Source of the DNA: an uncultured Bacteroidales bacterium
GTDB taxonomy: Bacteria; Bacteroidota; Bacteroidia; Bacteroidales; P3
Reading direction: 5' to 3'
Assembly: GCA_946401725.1 (NCBI GenBank)
Contig: CAMIVE010000011.1
Location: 1-56,638, forward strand
Length of the DNA stretch: 56,638 nt
Part shown: positions 1 through 8,856 of the stretch, one piece after another
Layout of the letters: each line of letters starts with the position of its first letter
Position numbering within the stretch: the first letter of the stretch is position 1
Program-made: the position numbers and the translations under genes
The notes under the pieces: model-generated
Seen by the model: the letters and a program-made list of their open reading frames with translations, nothing else
Told to the model about the DNA's origin: nothing
The model's database searches: none

Positions 1-378
1 GGCATCAGCGGCGACAAGCAGGATATGCGTGACATCCGCGCCGGTCGCGATGCAGGCGACGAACGCGCTACCTACGCCTTCGACATGTTCGCTCTGCGCG
101 TCAAACGTTACATCGGCGGCTACATGGCTGAAATGGGCGGCTGCGACCTGCTCCTCTTTACGGGCGGTATCGGCGAGAACGCTTGGTTTATGCGCCATCC
201 GATCCTCGAAGGTCTCGAATGCCTCGGCATCAAGGTCGACATGGAACTCAACGACAAGACGATGGGTGAGGATGTCATCATCTCCACTCCCGACTCCAAA
301 GTCGCCACCGTCGTCGTCACCACCGACGAGGAATACGTCATCGCCAGCGATACCGATCGCCTCGTCAACGGCAAGTAA
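1..378 (+). CDS. ackA: Acetate kinase, C-terminal part (5' end outside window)
   Basis: Interconverts acetate plus ATP and acetyl phosphate plus ADP in the cytoplasm, the last step of acetate overflow metabolism (family knowledge). The 125 visible residues are in frame from base 1 and hold the acetokinase motifs GISGDKQDMRDIR and FTGGIGENA, followed by the usual short C-terminal strand-helix end. Roughly two thirds of a normal 400-residue AckA is missing upstream because the window starts inside the gene. A hairpin terminator follows 28 bases after the stop, so this is the end of its transcription unit; the partner gene pta is not in view. Identification is secure. Confidence 0.95.
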   Translation, partial: GISGDKQDMRDIRAGRDAGDERATYAFDMFALRVKRYIGGYMAEMGGCDLLLFTGGIGENAWFMRHPILEGLECLGIKVDMELNDKTMGEDVIISTPDSKVATVVVTTDEEYVIASDTDRLVNGK

Positions 379-406
379 ATTCTCCTTTCTTTAGAATCAC
401 TGAATC

Positions 407-445
407 GGGATGCTCCCCGTCCGTGGGAACATCCCCTTTTTATTT
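407..445 (+). terminator. Rho-independent terminator after ackA
   Basis: An outer stem GGGATG/CATCCC (407-412 with 430-435) encloses an inner TCCC/GGGA stem and is followed by a T-rich run (CTTTTTATTT). It separates ackA from the TIR-kinase fusion gene. Confidence 0.75.
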
Positions 446-548
446 GCACGCGGCCATCCCTGTCAGCCCCCTCCCTAAAAACAACAGAGATCGGTCGTCA
501 AGTCGACTGTAAGTTTATTGACATCTTTACACGATAATTGATAAAGAT

Positions 549-3320
549 ATGGAGTCGTTATACGCTCAAATAGAAAATGCTATTCGCAGCCACACATCGG
601 TGCTGTCGGTTCTTGATAATGCTACGCAAGATGATGTATATCAGGCTATTCTTGATATTTTGCGCAATAATCCGGACATTTTCTGGTTCTCACATCAATG
701 GCATTACACTGAAAATGATTGTACAATTCGTTTCCAGTACACCTTGAATATGGAAAGAAGTAAAAAAATCAGAAAACAGATTGATGATGTTTTGGAAAAT
801 GATTTTCATATCCATGCGGTTTCCCAGTTGTCAGAGCCAGAAAAAGTGATGTATGTGTACAAATGGCTTGCCGGGTATTGCAAATACAACGTATATTCGG
901 CATTCAATCAGACAATATGCAGTGTTTTTGTCTATCGCAATTCTGTCTGTACGGGTTTCGCAAAGGCGGCACAATATCTTTTCAAGTTATTGGGTATTGA
1001 AAGTAGGCTTCTGTTCGGCGAGATGCATTATGCGGAAGCAGGAAGCCGCCATTGTTGGCTGCTGGTGAAGGTTTGTGGACAGTGGTATCATTTTGATCCC
1101 ACATTTGCCGTTCCTGAAATCAGTGACATGTTGAGGAAATCAGGAGTGGAACCTCTTTTTGGAGTTGAAGGGCTGGTATATAATTATTTCTGCTGTGATT
1201 TGGAAACGATTAAACGCTCAAGAACCATTGAGGATGAATCCGCTCTGCCAGTCTGTAATGACGTGATTGACTTCCGTTCTTTGCAGGGTATTCCGATATG
1301 TCGGCACAGGCCTTTGGAAAACGGGCAATACGGTGTGCGGGGTTGTTTGTTGAATGATGTTGGACGCTTCTCGAATGTATATTTGTGGCATGCTGCTGAT
1401 GGTCCCCAGAAAGTGGTCAAGCAATACAAGCGAGACTCTTCTCATCTTCTCATTCGGCAGGAGTTTGACTTTATGCAGGAATTGTCCTCTTCTCCGCATG
1501 TGATTCGTTCCTATGGAATTACTCGAGACGGGAAAGGTTTGCTTATGGAACAGGCAACGCCACTCACCGACTTATTATGCAGCCATTATTACCAGCTTTC
1601 GGCGGTGGATTTCTGCAAACTGCTGATGGATGTGCTGGATGCTCTTCAAGATTGCATTGACCATAAGATCTATTATCGGGATATCCATCTGAATAATATT
1701 TTCATGAATTCCAAAGGGCGATATGTCCTCGGTGATTTTGGCAGTTGTATTTGGATTGCAAAGGATAACCAGTCAAGTATCGGAGGTGTGGCGAGTCTCT
1801 GGTATATGGCTCCGGAAACATATTGCAAAAATAGCTTCGATGAGACTTCTGCAGTCTATGAAGTGGGGATGTTGGCGTATTTCCTGTTGAACGATTTCGT
1901 GCCTCCCCTGTGGAAGAAATTCGGGGACGAAGCATGGAATGTCAGGGTTCGTGGAATGATCCAGGAGCTACCACCGCCACTTCTCTTGGAGAACGCGACT
2001 CGCGTTTTTGAACAATATCTGGTATCTGTGATAAAAAGGGCTTTGTCTTATGCTTCGGATTTAAGGTTCCCAAAGCTTTCTGATCTGAAAAAGGCACTGG
2101 AAAAATGTGTTTTATTGGTTAGGGATGACGATTATTTGTTGATCGATGGTGGCACGGCTGAACGGATGGACGAAGTTTATAATGGTGAAGAAATTGTTAA
2201 AACGGATTTTCATTCAACAGGTTCCCCTGGAATGCTTGTTTCGAATGGAGCAAGCGACTCCAAACCGTTTCTGAATGATGCTAAGCTTGATAGTGATGAT
2301 GAAACCGGAGCGCTACTGCCTAAATCTTGTCCGGAACCCAGTAGTTATCCGGGTAGGGGGACAAATAGAATCAATAGAATCAACCGATTTGCAACTACAA
2401 GGAATCCGTATCTTTGCGATGGAAATGAAAGGAACACCTATCTGCCAAAGTATAACTCCTTGCGACCTTCTAAAAACGCTTCACGGCATTCGGTTTGGTC
2501 AAGATTGTTTCAAAAGAAGGAGTCTGCTGGAGATGAGGTGTACAGTTCTGTTTTCGCCCCTGCGGAAATGAGGCCTAAATCACATCTGTTGGTCCAGGTG
2601 TACTTGCATCTTTTGGAAGAGTCGGAGATTGTCGCCCAATTGGCTGTTGAGTCTGACAAAGAGGCGCAACGTCGAGACTATATTCCTTTGCAGATTCGGC
2701 TTAAAACGGGTGACGCGGTGGATGTGGAAATGAATGTCTATGGGGATACACTGCTGTTCAATGACAGGAAAACAATTCGTTGGCAGGGGAAGTTTACAAA
2801 ATGTAGTTTTGACTATTTTGTCTCTGACAGGTTCATTTTTGATGAATTGAACTGTGAGATAAACCTCTATGTGAACGGTGCGCTTGTTGGCGATATGAGG
2901 TTTATTACAAAGATTGTGAATCAGCCTCGCCAATTGAATTCAGAGATTGTCTCCCGTGCTTTCAAGCATATTTTCATCTCCTATGCCCATCAGGATTCAA
3001 AACGTGTGAAGGGTTTCGCTTTGGCTTACAGGGCTCAGGGGGTTGATTATTTCTTTGACAGGGACAAGCTTGCAGCGGGCGATGTATATGAGGAAAAAAT
3101 TTTTGAATACATAGATTCTGCTGACCTGTTCATACTTTGCTGGTCGGTCAATGCCGCTTCAAGCGAATATGTGGGGAAAGAACGCAAACGTGCCATGCTT
3201 CGTGCTTATCCCCAGCGAAGTATTGGCGAGGCAACACTCAAAATCTATCCGATAAGTATTGAGCCGAGAACTGAGCCTCCCGACGATATGGTAAAAATAT
3301 ACAATTTTGAGGAAGTCTGA
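549..3320 (+). CDS. Transglutaminase-like / protein kinase / TIR fusion protein
   Basis: A 923-residue cytoplasmic protein with no signal peptide or membrane helix. Residues about 70-195 form a transglutaminase-like core with a plausible Cys134-His168-Asp183 triad (SVCTGFAKAA, SRHCWLL, YHFDPTF). Residues about 265-510 form a protein kinase fold with Lys291, YRDIHLNN (Asp378, Asn383) and DFG (Asp396); the HRD His is Tyr and the catalytic-loop Lys is His. Residues about 680-800 are a beta-rich module often seen next to TIR domains in Bacteroidota proteins (recalled, not checked). Residues 806-923 are a TIR domain (HIFISYAHQD, then SEYVGKER with Glu873/Glu878 as candidate catalytic acids). It stands alone between ackA and an unrelated gene. 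TIR domains of bacterial immune systems often cleave NAD+ or make nucleotide signals, so a stress or anti-phage sensor is possible; that is inference. Confidence 0.85.
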   Translation: MESLYAQIENAIRSHTSVLSVLDNATQDDVYQAILDILRNNPDIFWFSHQWHYTENDCTIRFQYTLNMERSKKIRKQIDDVLENDFHIHAVSQLSEPEKVMYVYKWLAGYCKYNVYSAFNQTICSVFVYRNSVCTGFAKAAQYLFKLLGIESRLLFGEMHYAEAGSRHCWLLVKVCGQWYHFDPTFAVPEISDMLRKSGVEPLFGVEGLVYNYFCCDLETIKRSRTIEDESALPVCNDVIDFRSLQGIPICRHRPLENGQYGVRGCLLNDVGRFSNVYLWHAADGPQKVVKQYKRDSSHLLIRQEFDFMQELSSSPHVIRSYGITRDGKGLLMEQATPLTDLLCSHYYQLSAVDFCKLLMDVLDALQDCIDHKIYYRDIHLNNIFMNSKGRYVLGDFGSCIWIAKDNQSSIGGVASLWYMAPETYCKNSFDETSAVYEVGMLAYFLLNDFVPPLWKKFGDEAWNVRVRGMIQELPPPLLLENATRVFEQYLVSVIKRALSYASDLRFPKLSDLKKALEKCVLLVRDDDYLLIDGGTAERMDEVYNGEEIVKTDFHSTGSPGMLVSNGASDSKPFLNDAKLDSDDETGALLPKSCPEPSSYPGRGTNRINRINRFATTRNPYLCDGNERNTYLPKYNSLRPSKNASRHSVWSRLFQKKESAGDEVYSSVFAPAEMRPKSHLLVQVYLHLLEESEIVAQLAVESDKEAQRRDYIPLQIRLKTGDAVDVEMNVYGDTLLFNDRKTIRWQGKFTKCSFDYFVSDRFIFDELNCEINLYVNGALVGDMRFITKIVNQPRQLNSEIVSRAFKHIFISYAHQDSKRVKGFALAYRAQGVDYFFDRDKLAAGDVYEEKIFEYIDSADLFILCWSVNAASSEYVGKERKRAMLRAYPQRSIGEATLKIYPISIEPRTEPPDDMVKIYNFEEV

Positions 3321-3390
3321 TCCGCTCTCCTCCCTGCCGACCAGCCTCGCTCGGCAGTCCTGCTCCGTCTTGGCGGATGTTTCAGTTACA

Positions 3391-3506
3391 TATTGTTGCG
3401 TCAGATTTGCCTGCCTGACCGAAGGGAACGACCTTAAGCATCACTGAATAAACTGTTGCGTCAGATTTGAAATCTGACGCAAAATAATATAAGGATTTGC
3501 AATCCG
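3391..3506. repeat. REP-like palindromes in the 3321-3676 gene-free stretch
   Basis: The 356-base gap after the TIR fusion holds a half copy of the word GTTGCGTCAGATTTG near 3391, a perfect 27-base palindrome at 3456-3482 (13-bp arms TTGCGTCAGATTT around one G), and the hairpin GGATT-TGC-AATCC at 3493-3505. The last word recurs twice inside ubiE (12563-12613). No transposase is nearby. The rest of the gap is plain except for the promoter element listed next. Confidence 0.7.
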
Positions 3507-3617
3507 TAATACAATAATTCTTCCCTTAGATGTCAGTGCCGAAGACATGATAGCTCAATAACCCCTCACTTCTCTCAAAACTTTTTCCTCCATAATCCCA
3601 ATTTTTGAAATTTTTTG

Positions 3618-3625
3618 TAAATTTG
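3618..3625 (+). promoter_or_regulatory. Bacteroidota -7 element (TAAATTTG)
   Basis: TAAATTTG matches the TAnnTTTG consensus and lies 51 bases before the ATG of the EF-hand membrane protein gene. No clear TTTG -33 box is found at the usual 19-20 base spacing. Confidence 0.45.
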
Positions 3626-3676
3626 CACAATTGAAATATATGGCTCAAAATTTGCAGAAAATAAATCTAACATATT

Positions 3677-5731
3677 ATGGCTAAGAAGAGTATCCTCCCT
3701 GGCAAAGCCAATTCCTATCCTTGGACTTTTGCCTCCATCGGCGGCGTGACCCGCGTGACCATCAATTCCGGCGAAGATATCGCCCACCTCGACGAACTCG
3801 ACCAAAAGCTTTGGACCGTCCTCAGCTGCCCGGTCAAAGGGCTTGAATTCGACGAGCAGACGCTGACCCTTATGGACTCCGACGGTGACGGAAAAATCCG
3901 TGTCAATGAAGTGGTTGCCACCTCCAAATGGCTCGTCAGCGTCCTCAAGGACAGCGACAAGCTCCTCACCGGAGACGACCAGATCGCCCTCTCCGATATC
4001 AACGAGACCAACGAGGAGGGTGCTGCCGTCCTCGCCAGCGCCGGACGTCTGCTCGAAAGGGCAGGGGAGGAACGCCGCACCGTCTCCCTCGACGACGTGG
4101 CCAAAGCCCGTGAGGCTTTCGACGAGAAGGTCAAAGCCAAGGACGACGCTACCGCTGCCACCGTCGACCATCGCCCCTATGGCGACAATACCGACGATGC
4201 CATCGCTGCCGTCAACGAAATCCGCAACAAAGTGGCCGACTACTTCATGCGCTGCAAACTCATAGCCTTCGACGAGGACTGCTCCGAGGCGGTCGATGTC
4301 TCTGTCGAGAAAATACAGGCCATCAGCGAGAAGAACCTCGCCACCTGCAGCGACCAGATCGCTGACTATCCGCTTGCACGTCCCAACAGGGAAATCAAGC
4401 TCTACTTCGCCAAAGGGATCAACCCGGCGTGGCAGGCCACCTTCGACAAGGTCCGCACCCTCACCCTCGATGCCGACTACCCCGGTGCCGAAGCTGTCGA
4501 CGAAAGCCAGTGGAACGCCGTGGTTGCCAAAATCGACACCTATGTCACAGGCCTCGCCGATGACAAGTCGGCCAAGATCGAGAACTTTGACAAGGAGATG
4601 GAAGAGGAAGACGCCGACATCAAGCTGGTCAACAAGTTCCTCCGCTGCTACCGCGACTTCTACAAGCTGCTGAAAAACTATGTGGTCTTCGCCGATTTCT
4701 ATACCCGCGATAAAAACAAACTGGCGGTCTTCCAGTGCGGCCAGCTCTATATCGACCAGCGCTGCTGCGACCTCTGCGTCAAGGTTACCGACATGTCCAA
4801 GCATGCCGACATGGCGGGCCTCAGTGGCATGTACCTGGTCTATTGCCACTGCACCTCCAAGGTCAAAGGCACCGAGATGGACATCGTTGCGGCACTCACC
4901 GACGGCGATGTCGACGACCTCCGCGTCGGCAAGAACGCCGTCTTCTACGACCGCTCGGGACTCGACTGGGACGCTACGGTCACCAAGATCGTCGACAACC
5001 CGGTCTCCATTCGTCAGGCTTTCTGGTCGCCCTACAAGAAACTCTGGAAGTTTATCACCGACAAAATCAACAAGAACGCCGCCGAGAAGGAGGCTAAGAA
5101 GATGGATGAACTCACGGCCAAGGCGGATACCGCTACCGACAACCTAACCGCCAAGCCGGCCGACGCTGCAGCCCCGGCTCCCGAGGCCCCTGCCGAGAAA
5201 AAGACGCCTTTCGACATCGCCAAGTTCGCCGGCATCTTTGCCGCCATCGGCTTGGCATTGGGCGCCATCGGCGCCGCACTGACCGGACTCGGTGCCTTCG
5301 TCTTCGCCAAATGGTACAACATCATCATTCTTCTGGGTCTCATCGTTCTTGTCATCTCGGGTCCCTCCATGTTCATTGCCTGGACCAAGCTCCGCAAACG
5401 CAACCTCGGACCCGTGCTCAACGCCAACGGCTGGGCCATCAATGCGCAGGTGCGTATCAACACGGCCTTCGGCGCTACCCTCACCAGCCTGGCCAAGTAT
5501 CCCGTCGTGAAGCTTCCCGACCCCTATGCCGACAAGAAAATGCCTTTCTGGAAGAAATGCCTGATCACCCTTGTCGTCCTTGGCGGCATCTTCTGCGCCC
5601 TCTACTTCACCAACACGCTGAAGTATGTCGGCCTCCCCTACAAGAAAGAGGCTCCTGCCGCCGAAGCAGCCACCCCGGCCACTCCGACAGAAGCTCCCGC
5701 ACCGGCCGAAGCTCCCGCTCCCGCCGAGTAA
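3677..5731 (+). CDS. EF-hand-containing membrane protein of unknown function
   Basis: A 684-residue protein without a signal peptide. Residues 67-78 (DSDGDGKIRVNE) are a canonical EF-hand loop with the calcium ligands at positions 1, 3, 5, 7 and 12. A long soluble, mostly helical region follows, with a Cys-rich patch CGQLYIDQRCCDLC near residues 355-368. Two hydrophobic helices lie near 517-540 and 545-567 and a third near 627-650; the C-terminus is an Ala-Pro-Glu-rich tail. Codon use is strongly C-ending like the housekeeping genes, so it is probably not newly acquired. I do not recognise a family beyond the EF-hand; a calcium-responsive membrane protein is possible but unproven. Confidence 0.75.
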   Translation: MAKKSILPGKANSYPWTFASIGGVTRVTINSGEDIAHLDELDQKLWTVLSCPVKGLEFDEQTLTLMDSDGDGKIRVNEVVATSKWLVSVLKDSDKLLTGDDQIALSDINETNEEGAAVLASAGRLLERAGEERRTVSLDDVAKAREAFDEKVKAKDDATAATVDHRPYGDNTDDAIAAVNEIRNKVADYFMRCKLIAFDEDCSEAVDVSVEKIQAISEKNLATCSDQIADYPLARPNREIKLYFAKGINPAWQATFDKVRTLTLDADYPGAEAVDESQWNAVVAKIDTYVTGLADDKSAKIENFDKEMEEEDADIKLVNKFLRCYRDFYKLLKNYVVFADFYTRDKNKLAVFQCGQLYIDQRCCDLCVKVTDMSKHADMAGLSGMYLVYCHCTSKVKGTEMDIVAALTDGDVDDLRVGKNAVFYDRSGLDWDATVTKIVDNPVSIRQAFWSPYKKLWKFITDKINKNAAEKEAKKMDELTAKADTATDNLTAKPADAAAPAPEAPAEKKTPFDIAKFAGIFAAIGLALGAIGAALTGLGAFVFAKWYNIIILLGLIVLVISGPSMFIAWTKLRKRNLGPVLNANGWAINAQVRINTAFGATLTSLAKYPVVKLPDPYADKKMPFWKKCLITLVVLGGIFCALYFTNTLKYVGLPYKKEAPAAEAATPATPTEAPAPAEAPAPAE

Positions 5732-5763
5732 TCCCCTTCCAACCACTCTGCCATCTTGAAACG

Positions 5764-5909
5764 TTAAACTTTAACCTTTTCAACCCTTTTAACCTTTCCA
5801 ACCTTTCCAACCCTTTCCAACCTTTCTAACCTTTTTAACCTTTCCAACCTTTCCAACCTTTCCAACCTTTCTAACCTTTTTAACCTTTCCAACCTTTTCA
5901 AACATAATC
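5764..5909 (+). repeat. 9-bp tandem array and G-free leader before the GltS-like gene
   Basis: From 5773 to about 5900 the sequence is a run of AACCTTTNN units with a 9-bp period (one unit is 10 bp). The + strand has no G from 5764 to 5911, i.e. right up to the ATG at 5910. No promoter or hairpin is visible. Confidence 0.85.
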
Positions 5910-7319
5910 ATGTCCTCTTTTGCTGACCTCTCCTCCTGGGCCTGGCTCATCCAGTTGTTCCTGATTATCGTGGCGCTCCTCGTCGCCAACCTCATCCGCT
6001 GCAATGTGCCGCTCTTCCGCCGCAGCCTGCTCCCTTCGGCCCTGCTGGCGGGATTGCTGATACTGTGCCTCAAGCCGTTGAATTTCTTCAACGCCCTTGT
6101 CGACCGCCACGTGATGGAAATTATCACCTATCACGCCCTCGGCCTCGGTTTTGTGGCTATGGCACTCAAAAACAAGAAAATCAAGAGTTCTACCACGACG
6201 ATGAAAGTGGTGGAGACGGGTGCCGTGACAGCCAGCACCTACATCCTGCAGGGATTGGCGGGATTGCTGGTCACCATCCCGATGTTCCTCTGGTGGAAAA
6301 ACTCCAACATGTTCTATTCGGGTGGTATGCTGCTGCCTATGGGCTATGGCCAGGGTCCCGGACAGGCGCTGAACTTCGGCGTGACGTTCAGCGACTGGGC
6401 CTCCGACCAGGGCATCGCCTTCTTCGGCAAGGACTTCGGACTCAGCATCGCCGCCATGGGTTTCATCGTCGGCAGTCTGGTCGGCGTGGTCTACATGAAT
6501 GTGCTGCGCCGCCGAGGCAAATTGAAGGTCAACGACGGCACTTATGTCGAGAAATACACACTCGAGGACTATGAGTCGGAAGGAGAAATCCCCCATTCGG
6601 AGTCCATCGACAAACTCACCGTCCAGCTCTCTCTGGTGCTGATGGTCTACGCGCTGGTGTTCCTCCTCATGTTCGGCATCCAGCAGCTCGACCTCGGCAA
6701 TTTCGGCGTCAAGACGCTCAAGCCGCTCGTCTGGGGCTTCAACTTCCTGTGGGGTACCCTCTTCGGTGTGCTGGTTAAGTGGATTATCGGACGACTCCGC
6801 AAAAGCAACCTCATGCAGCGCGAATACATCAATAACTACACCCTCGACCGCATCGCCGGTACCTGCTTCGACTTCATGATTGTCGCTGGCACCGCCGCCA
6901 TCGATTTCCACAACTTGCGCGCCATCTGGCTGCCGCTGCTGCTGGTCTGCGCACTCGGTGCCCTCGTTACCTTCTGGTACGTGTTGCGCTGCTGTCGCAA
7001 GCTCTACCCCGACTACACCTATGAGGCCTTCTTCTCCATGTTCGGCATGCTCACCGGCACCGCCTCCAACGGCATGATTCTGCTTCGCGAAATCGACCCG
7101 CGCTTCGAAACCCCGGCGGCCAACAACCTGGTCCTGCAGACCATCCCCGCCCTCGCCTTCGGCTTCCCGGTGCTGCTCCTCATGGGCTTCGCCCCCCAGA
7201 GCCTCACCAATACGCTTATCTCCGTCGGCATCATGGTCGTCGCCCTCGCCCTCTTCGCCCTCTTCATCTTCCGCAAGAAAAAAAAGAGAGAACAAGAGAA
7301 AAGGAATGAAATAAAGTAA
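5910..7319 (+). CDS. Sodium/glutamate symporter-like membrane transporter (GltS/ESS family)
   Basis: A 469-residue, strongly hydrophobic inner-membrane protein with about ten to twelve predicted helices in two halves separated by a charged loop (about residues 195-230, rich in Glu and Lys). The first half contains the GPGQALNFG re-entrant segment and the second the FSMFGMLTGTASNGMILLRE segment, in the arrangement known for GltS-type glutamate:Na+ symporters. It ends in a basic tail. Related Bacteroidota proteins are often annotated as sodium:glutamate symporters, but the substrate cannot be read from the sequence. Preceded by a G-free 9-bp array and followed by another 9-bp array. Confidence 0.65.
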   Translation: MSSFADLSSWAWLIQLFLIIVALLVANLIRCNVPLFRRSLLPSALLAGLLILCLKPLNFFNALVDRHVMEIITYHALGLGFVAMALKNKKIKSSTTTMKVVETGAVTASTYILQGLAGLLVTIPMFLWWKNSNMFYSGGMLLPMGYGQGPGQALNFGVTFSDWASDQGIAFFGKDFGLSIAAMGFIVGSLVGVVYMNVLRRRGKLKVNDGTYVEKYTLEDYESEGEIPHSESIDKLTVQLSLVLMVYALVFLLMFGIQQLDLGNFGVKTLKPLVWGFNFLWGTLFGVLVKWIIGRLRKSNLMQREYINNYTLDRIAGTCFDFMIVAGTAAIDFHNLRAIWLPLLLVCALGALVTFWYVLRCCRKLYPDYTYEAFFSMFGMLTGTASNGMILLREIDPRFETPAANNLVLQTIPALAFGFPVLLLMGFAPQSLTNTLISVGIMVVALALFALFIFRKKKKREQEKRNEIK

Positions 7320-7324
7320 AAAAA

Positions 7325-7384
7325 ACTAGTAATACTAGTCCTACTAGAAAGACTAGTCAGACTAGAAAGACTAGTTATCCTAGC
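7325..7384 (+). repeat. ACTAG 9-bp tandem array
   Basis: ACTAGT or ACTAGA occurs at 7325, 7334, 7343, 7352, 7361 and 7370, exactly every 9 bases, with a degenerate seventh unit (CCTAGCCCT). It fills the gap between the symporter stop and the outer membrane protein start. ACTAGT is itself a palindrome. Confidence 0.85.
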
Positions 7385-7407
7385 CCTCCAAGAAAAACCC
7401 TCCCAAT

Positions 7408-8757
7408 ATGAAAAAAAATATCCTCCTCCTTAGCGCCAGCCTCTTTTTGAGCTTTCAGCTGTCAACCTTCAACCCTCTCCTGGCACAGGATAATGAAAAG
7501 CACGTCCGTACGGGCTGGAACTTCGGCGTCCTTCCCAGTGTGGCCTTCGACGCCGACCTCGGTTTCCAGTACGGTGCCCTCACCAATATCTACTATTTCG
7601 GCGACGGCTCCACCTATCCGGAATACCTCCATTCCTTCTATGCCGAGGCGGCCTATACCACCAAGCATTTCGGCATCTTCCGCACTTCGTATGATTCGAA
7701 GTACTTGATTCCGAATCACCGTCTCAGCGTCGACCTCACCTACCTGCCCGACCAGATGTGCGACTTCTACGGCTTCAACGGCTACAACAGCCTCTACAAC
7801 CCGGCTCTGTCCAACCAGGACGACCCGGCCTATATCACCCGTGCCTTCTACAAATACCGTCGCGACCTCTTCCGCTTCTCGGCCGATCTGCAGGGCGAAA
7901 TCAAAAAACCATGGTACTGGAATGCAGGCCTCGGTGTGCTCTCTTTTGGCGTGGGACCTGTCAATGTCGACCGCCTCAACAAGTTCACCCGCAACGAAGA
8001 GGACTATCTGCCCGACACGGTGACGCTCTTCGACCACTATGTTGGTGCCGGTTTCATATCTCCCGCCGAAGTCGATGGAGGTATCCATCCCTATCTGCAC
8101 GGCGGCGTCACCTTCGACACCCGCGACCGTCAGCAGAACCCCACCCGCGGCATCCATGCCGACGCATTCCTGACATATTATTCAGACATCGATGGTGATT
8201 TCAACAATTTGAAATTCAACGCCAGCTGGCGCCATTATGTTACCGTTGTCCCCGGCCGGCTCATCTTCGCCTACCGTGTCGGCACCCAGCTCAACCTCGC
8301 TGGCAGCAGCCCCTTCTATCTCAACACCTACCTCAACCAACTCTACATGCAGCGTGTGATTTACGAAGGACTTGGCGGTGCCAATTCGGTGCGCGGCATC
8401 ATGCGCAACCGCATCCTCGCCCCCGGTGTCGCTTTCGCCAATTTCGAACTCCGCACCCAGCTCTTCAAGTTCAATGTAGGCAAGAACCAGTTCTACATCG
8501 GGCTCAACCCGTTCATCGATGCCGGTATGGTCGCACAGCCTTACGAAGCCCAGACACCGACAGTTCCCATCCCTGACGACCTCAATCCTTATACCCACGA
8601 CAGAGGTCTCTACGTTCCCCATTTAGGTGGCGGCTGCGGACTCAAATTGGCCATGAACGACAACTTCGTCCTCTCCGTCGACTGGGCCACCGCCTTCGAC
8701 AAGCAAGACAACGCCAAAGTCAGCAACCTTTACATCAAAATGGGCTATATGTTCTAA
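7408..8757 (+). CDS. BamA/Omp85-type outer membrane beta-barrel protein (surface antigen domain)
   Basis: A 449-residue exported protein with an N-terminal signal peptide (MKKNILLLSASLFLSF, cleavage likely after LLAQ, residues 24-27). The rest alternates short amphipathic strands typical of a 16-stranded barrel, including VTFDTRDRQQNPTRGIHA, GGANSVRGIMRNRILAPG (the loop-6 VRG(F/Y)R-like motif) and a C-terminus ending in aromatic Phe (YIKMGYMF), as in the Bac_surface_Ag domain. POTRA domains are absent, so it is not BamA itself; it resembles the short stand-alone barrels common in Bacteroidota. Role unknown. A strong terminator follows. Confidence 0.85.
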   Translation: MKKNILLLSASLFLSFQLSTFNPLLAQDNEKHVRTGWNFGVLPSVAFDADLGFQYGALTNIYYFGDGSTYPEYLHSFYAEAAYTTKHFGIFRTSYDSKYLIPNHRLSVDLTYLPDQMCDFYGFNGYNSLYNPALSNQDDPAYITRAFYKYRRDLFRFSADLQGEIKKPWYWNAGLGVLSFGVGPVNVDRLNKFTRNEEDYLPDTVTLFDHYVGAGFISPAEVDGGIHPYLHGGVTFDTRDRQQNPTRGIHADAFLTYYSDIDGDFNNLKFNASWRHYVTVVPGRLIFAYRVGTQLNLAGSSPFYLNTYLNQLYMQRVIYEGLGGANSVRGIMRNRILAPGVAFANFELRTQLFKFNVGKNQFYIGLNPFIDAGMVAQPYEAQTPTVPIPDDLNPYTHDRGLYVPHLGGGCGLKLAMNDNFVLSVDWATAFDKQDNAKVSNLYIKMGYMF

Positions 8758-8780
8758 GATTACCGACCCAGAAAAATAAA

Positions 8781-8812
8781 ACTTACCAATATAGAGTTGG
8801 TAAGTTTTTTTT
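8781..8812 (+). terminator. Rho-independent terminator after the barrel protein gene
   Basis: ACTTACCAA (8781-8789) pairs perfectly with TTGGTAAGT (8797-8805) across a 7-base loop and is followed by a run of T. It directly abuts the aspS promoter element. Confidence 0.9.
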
Positions 8813-8815
8813 GTG

Positions 8816-8823
8816 TATTTTTG
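8816..8823 (+). promoter_or_regulatory. aspS promoter -7 element (TATTTTTG)
   Basis: TATTTTTG fits TAnnTTTG and lies 33 bases before the aspS ATG at 8857. It overlaps an upstream in-frame extension of aspS, which supports 8857 rather than 8797 as the start. The -33 box is weak (TTGG at 8797-8800, inside the terminator stem). Confidence 0.6.
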
Positions 8824-8856
8824 TACTTCGTTTTTATTAATGAAAATAATATAACT

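Noticed and set aside
3334..3357. Terminator after the TIR fusion gene
   Set aside because: CTGCCGA and TCGGCAG can pair, but no T run follows, so I do not call a terminator.
3575..4849. Long antisense reading frame (424 codons) opposite the EF-hand protein
   Set aside because: It is a shadow of strong C-ending codon bias on the + strand: low-complexity Val/Gly/Asp/Glu composition, no motif, and a clear gene on the other strand.
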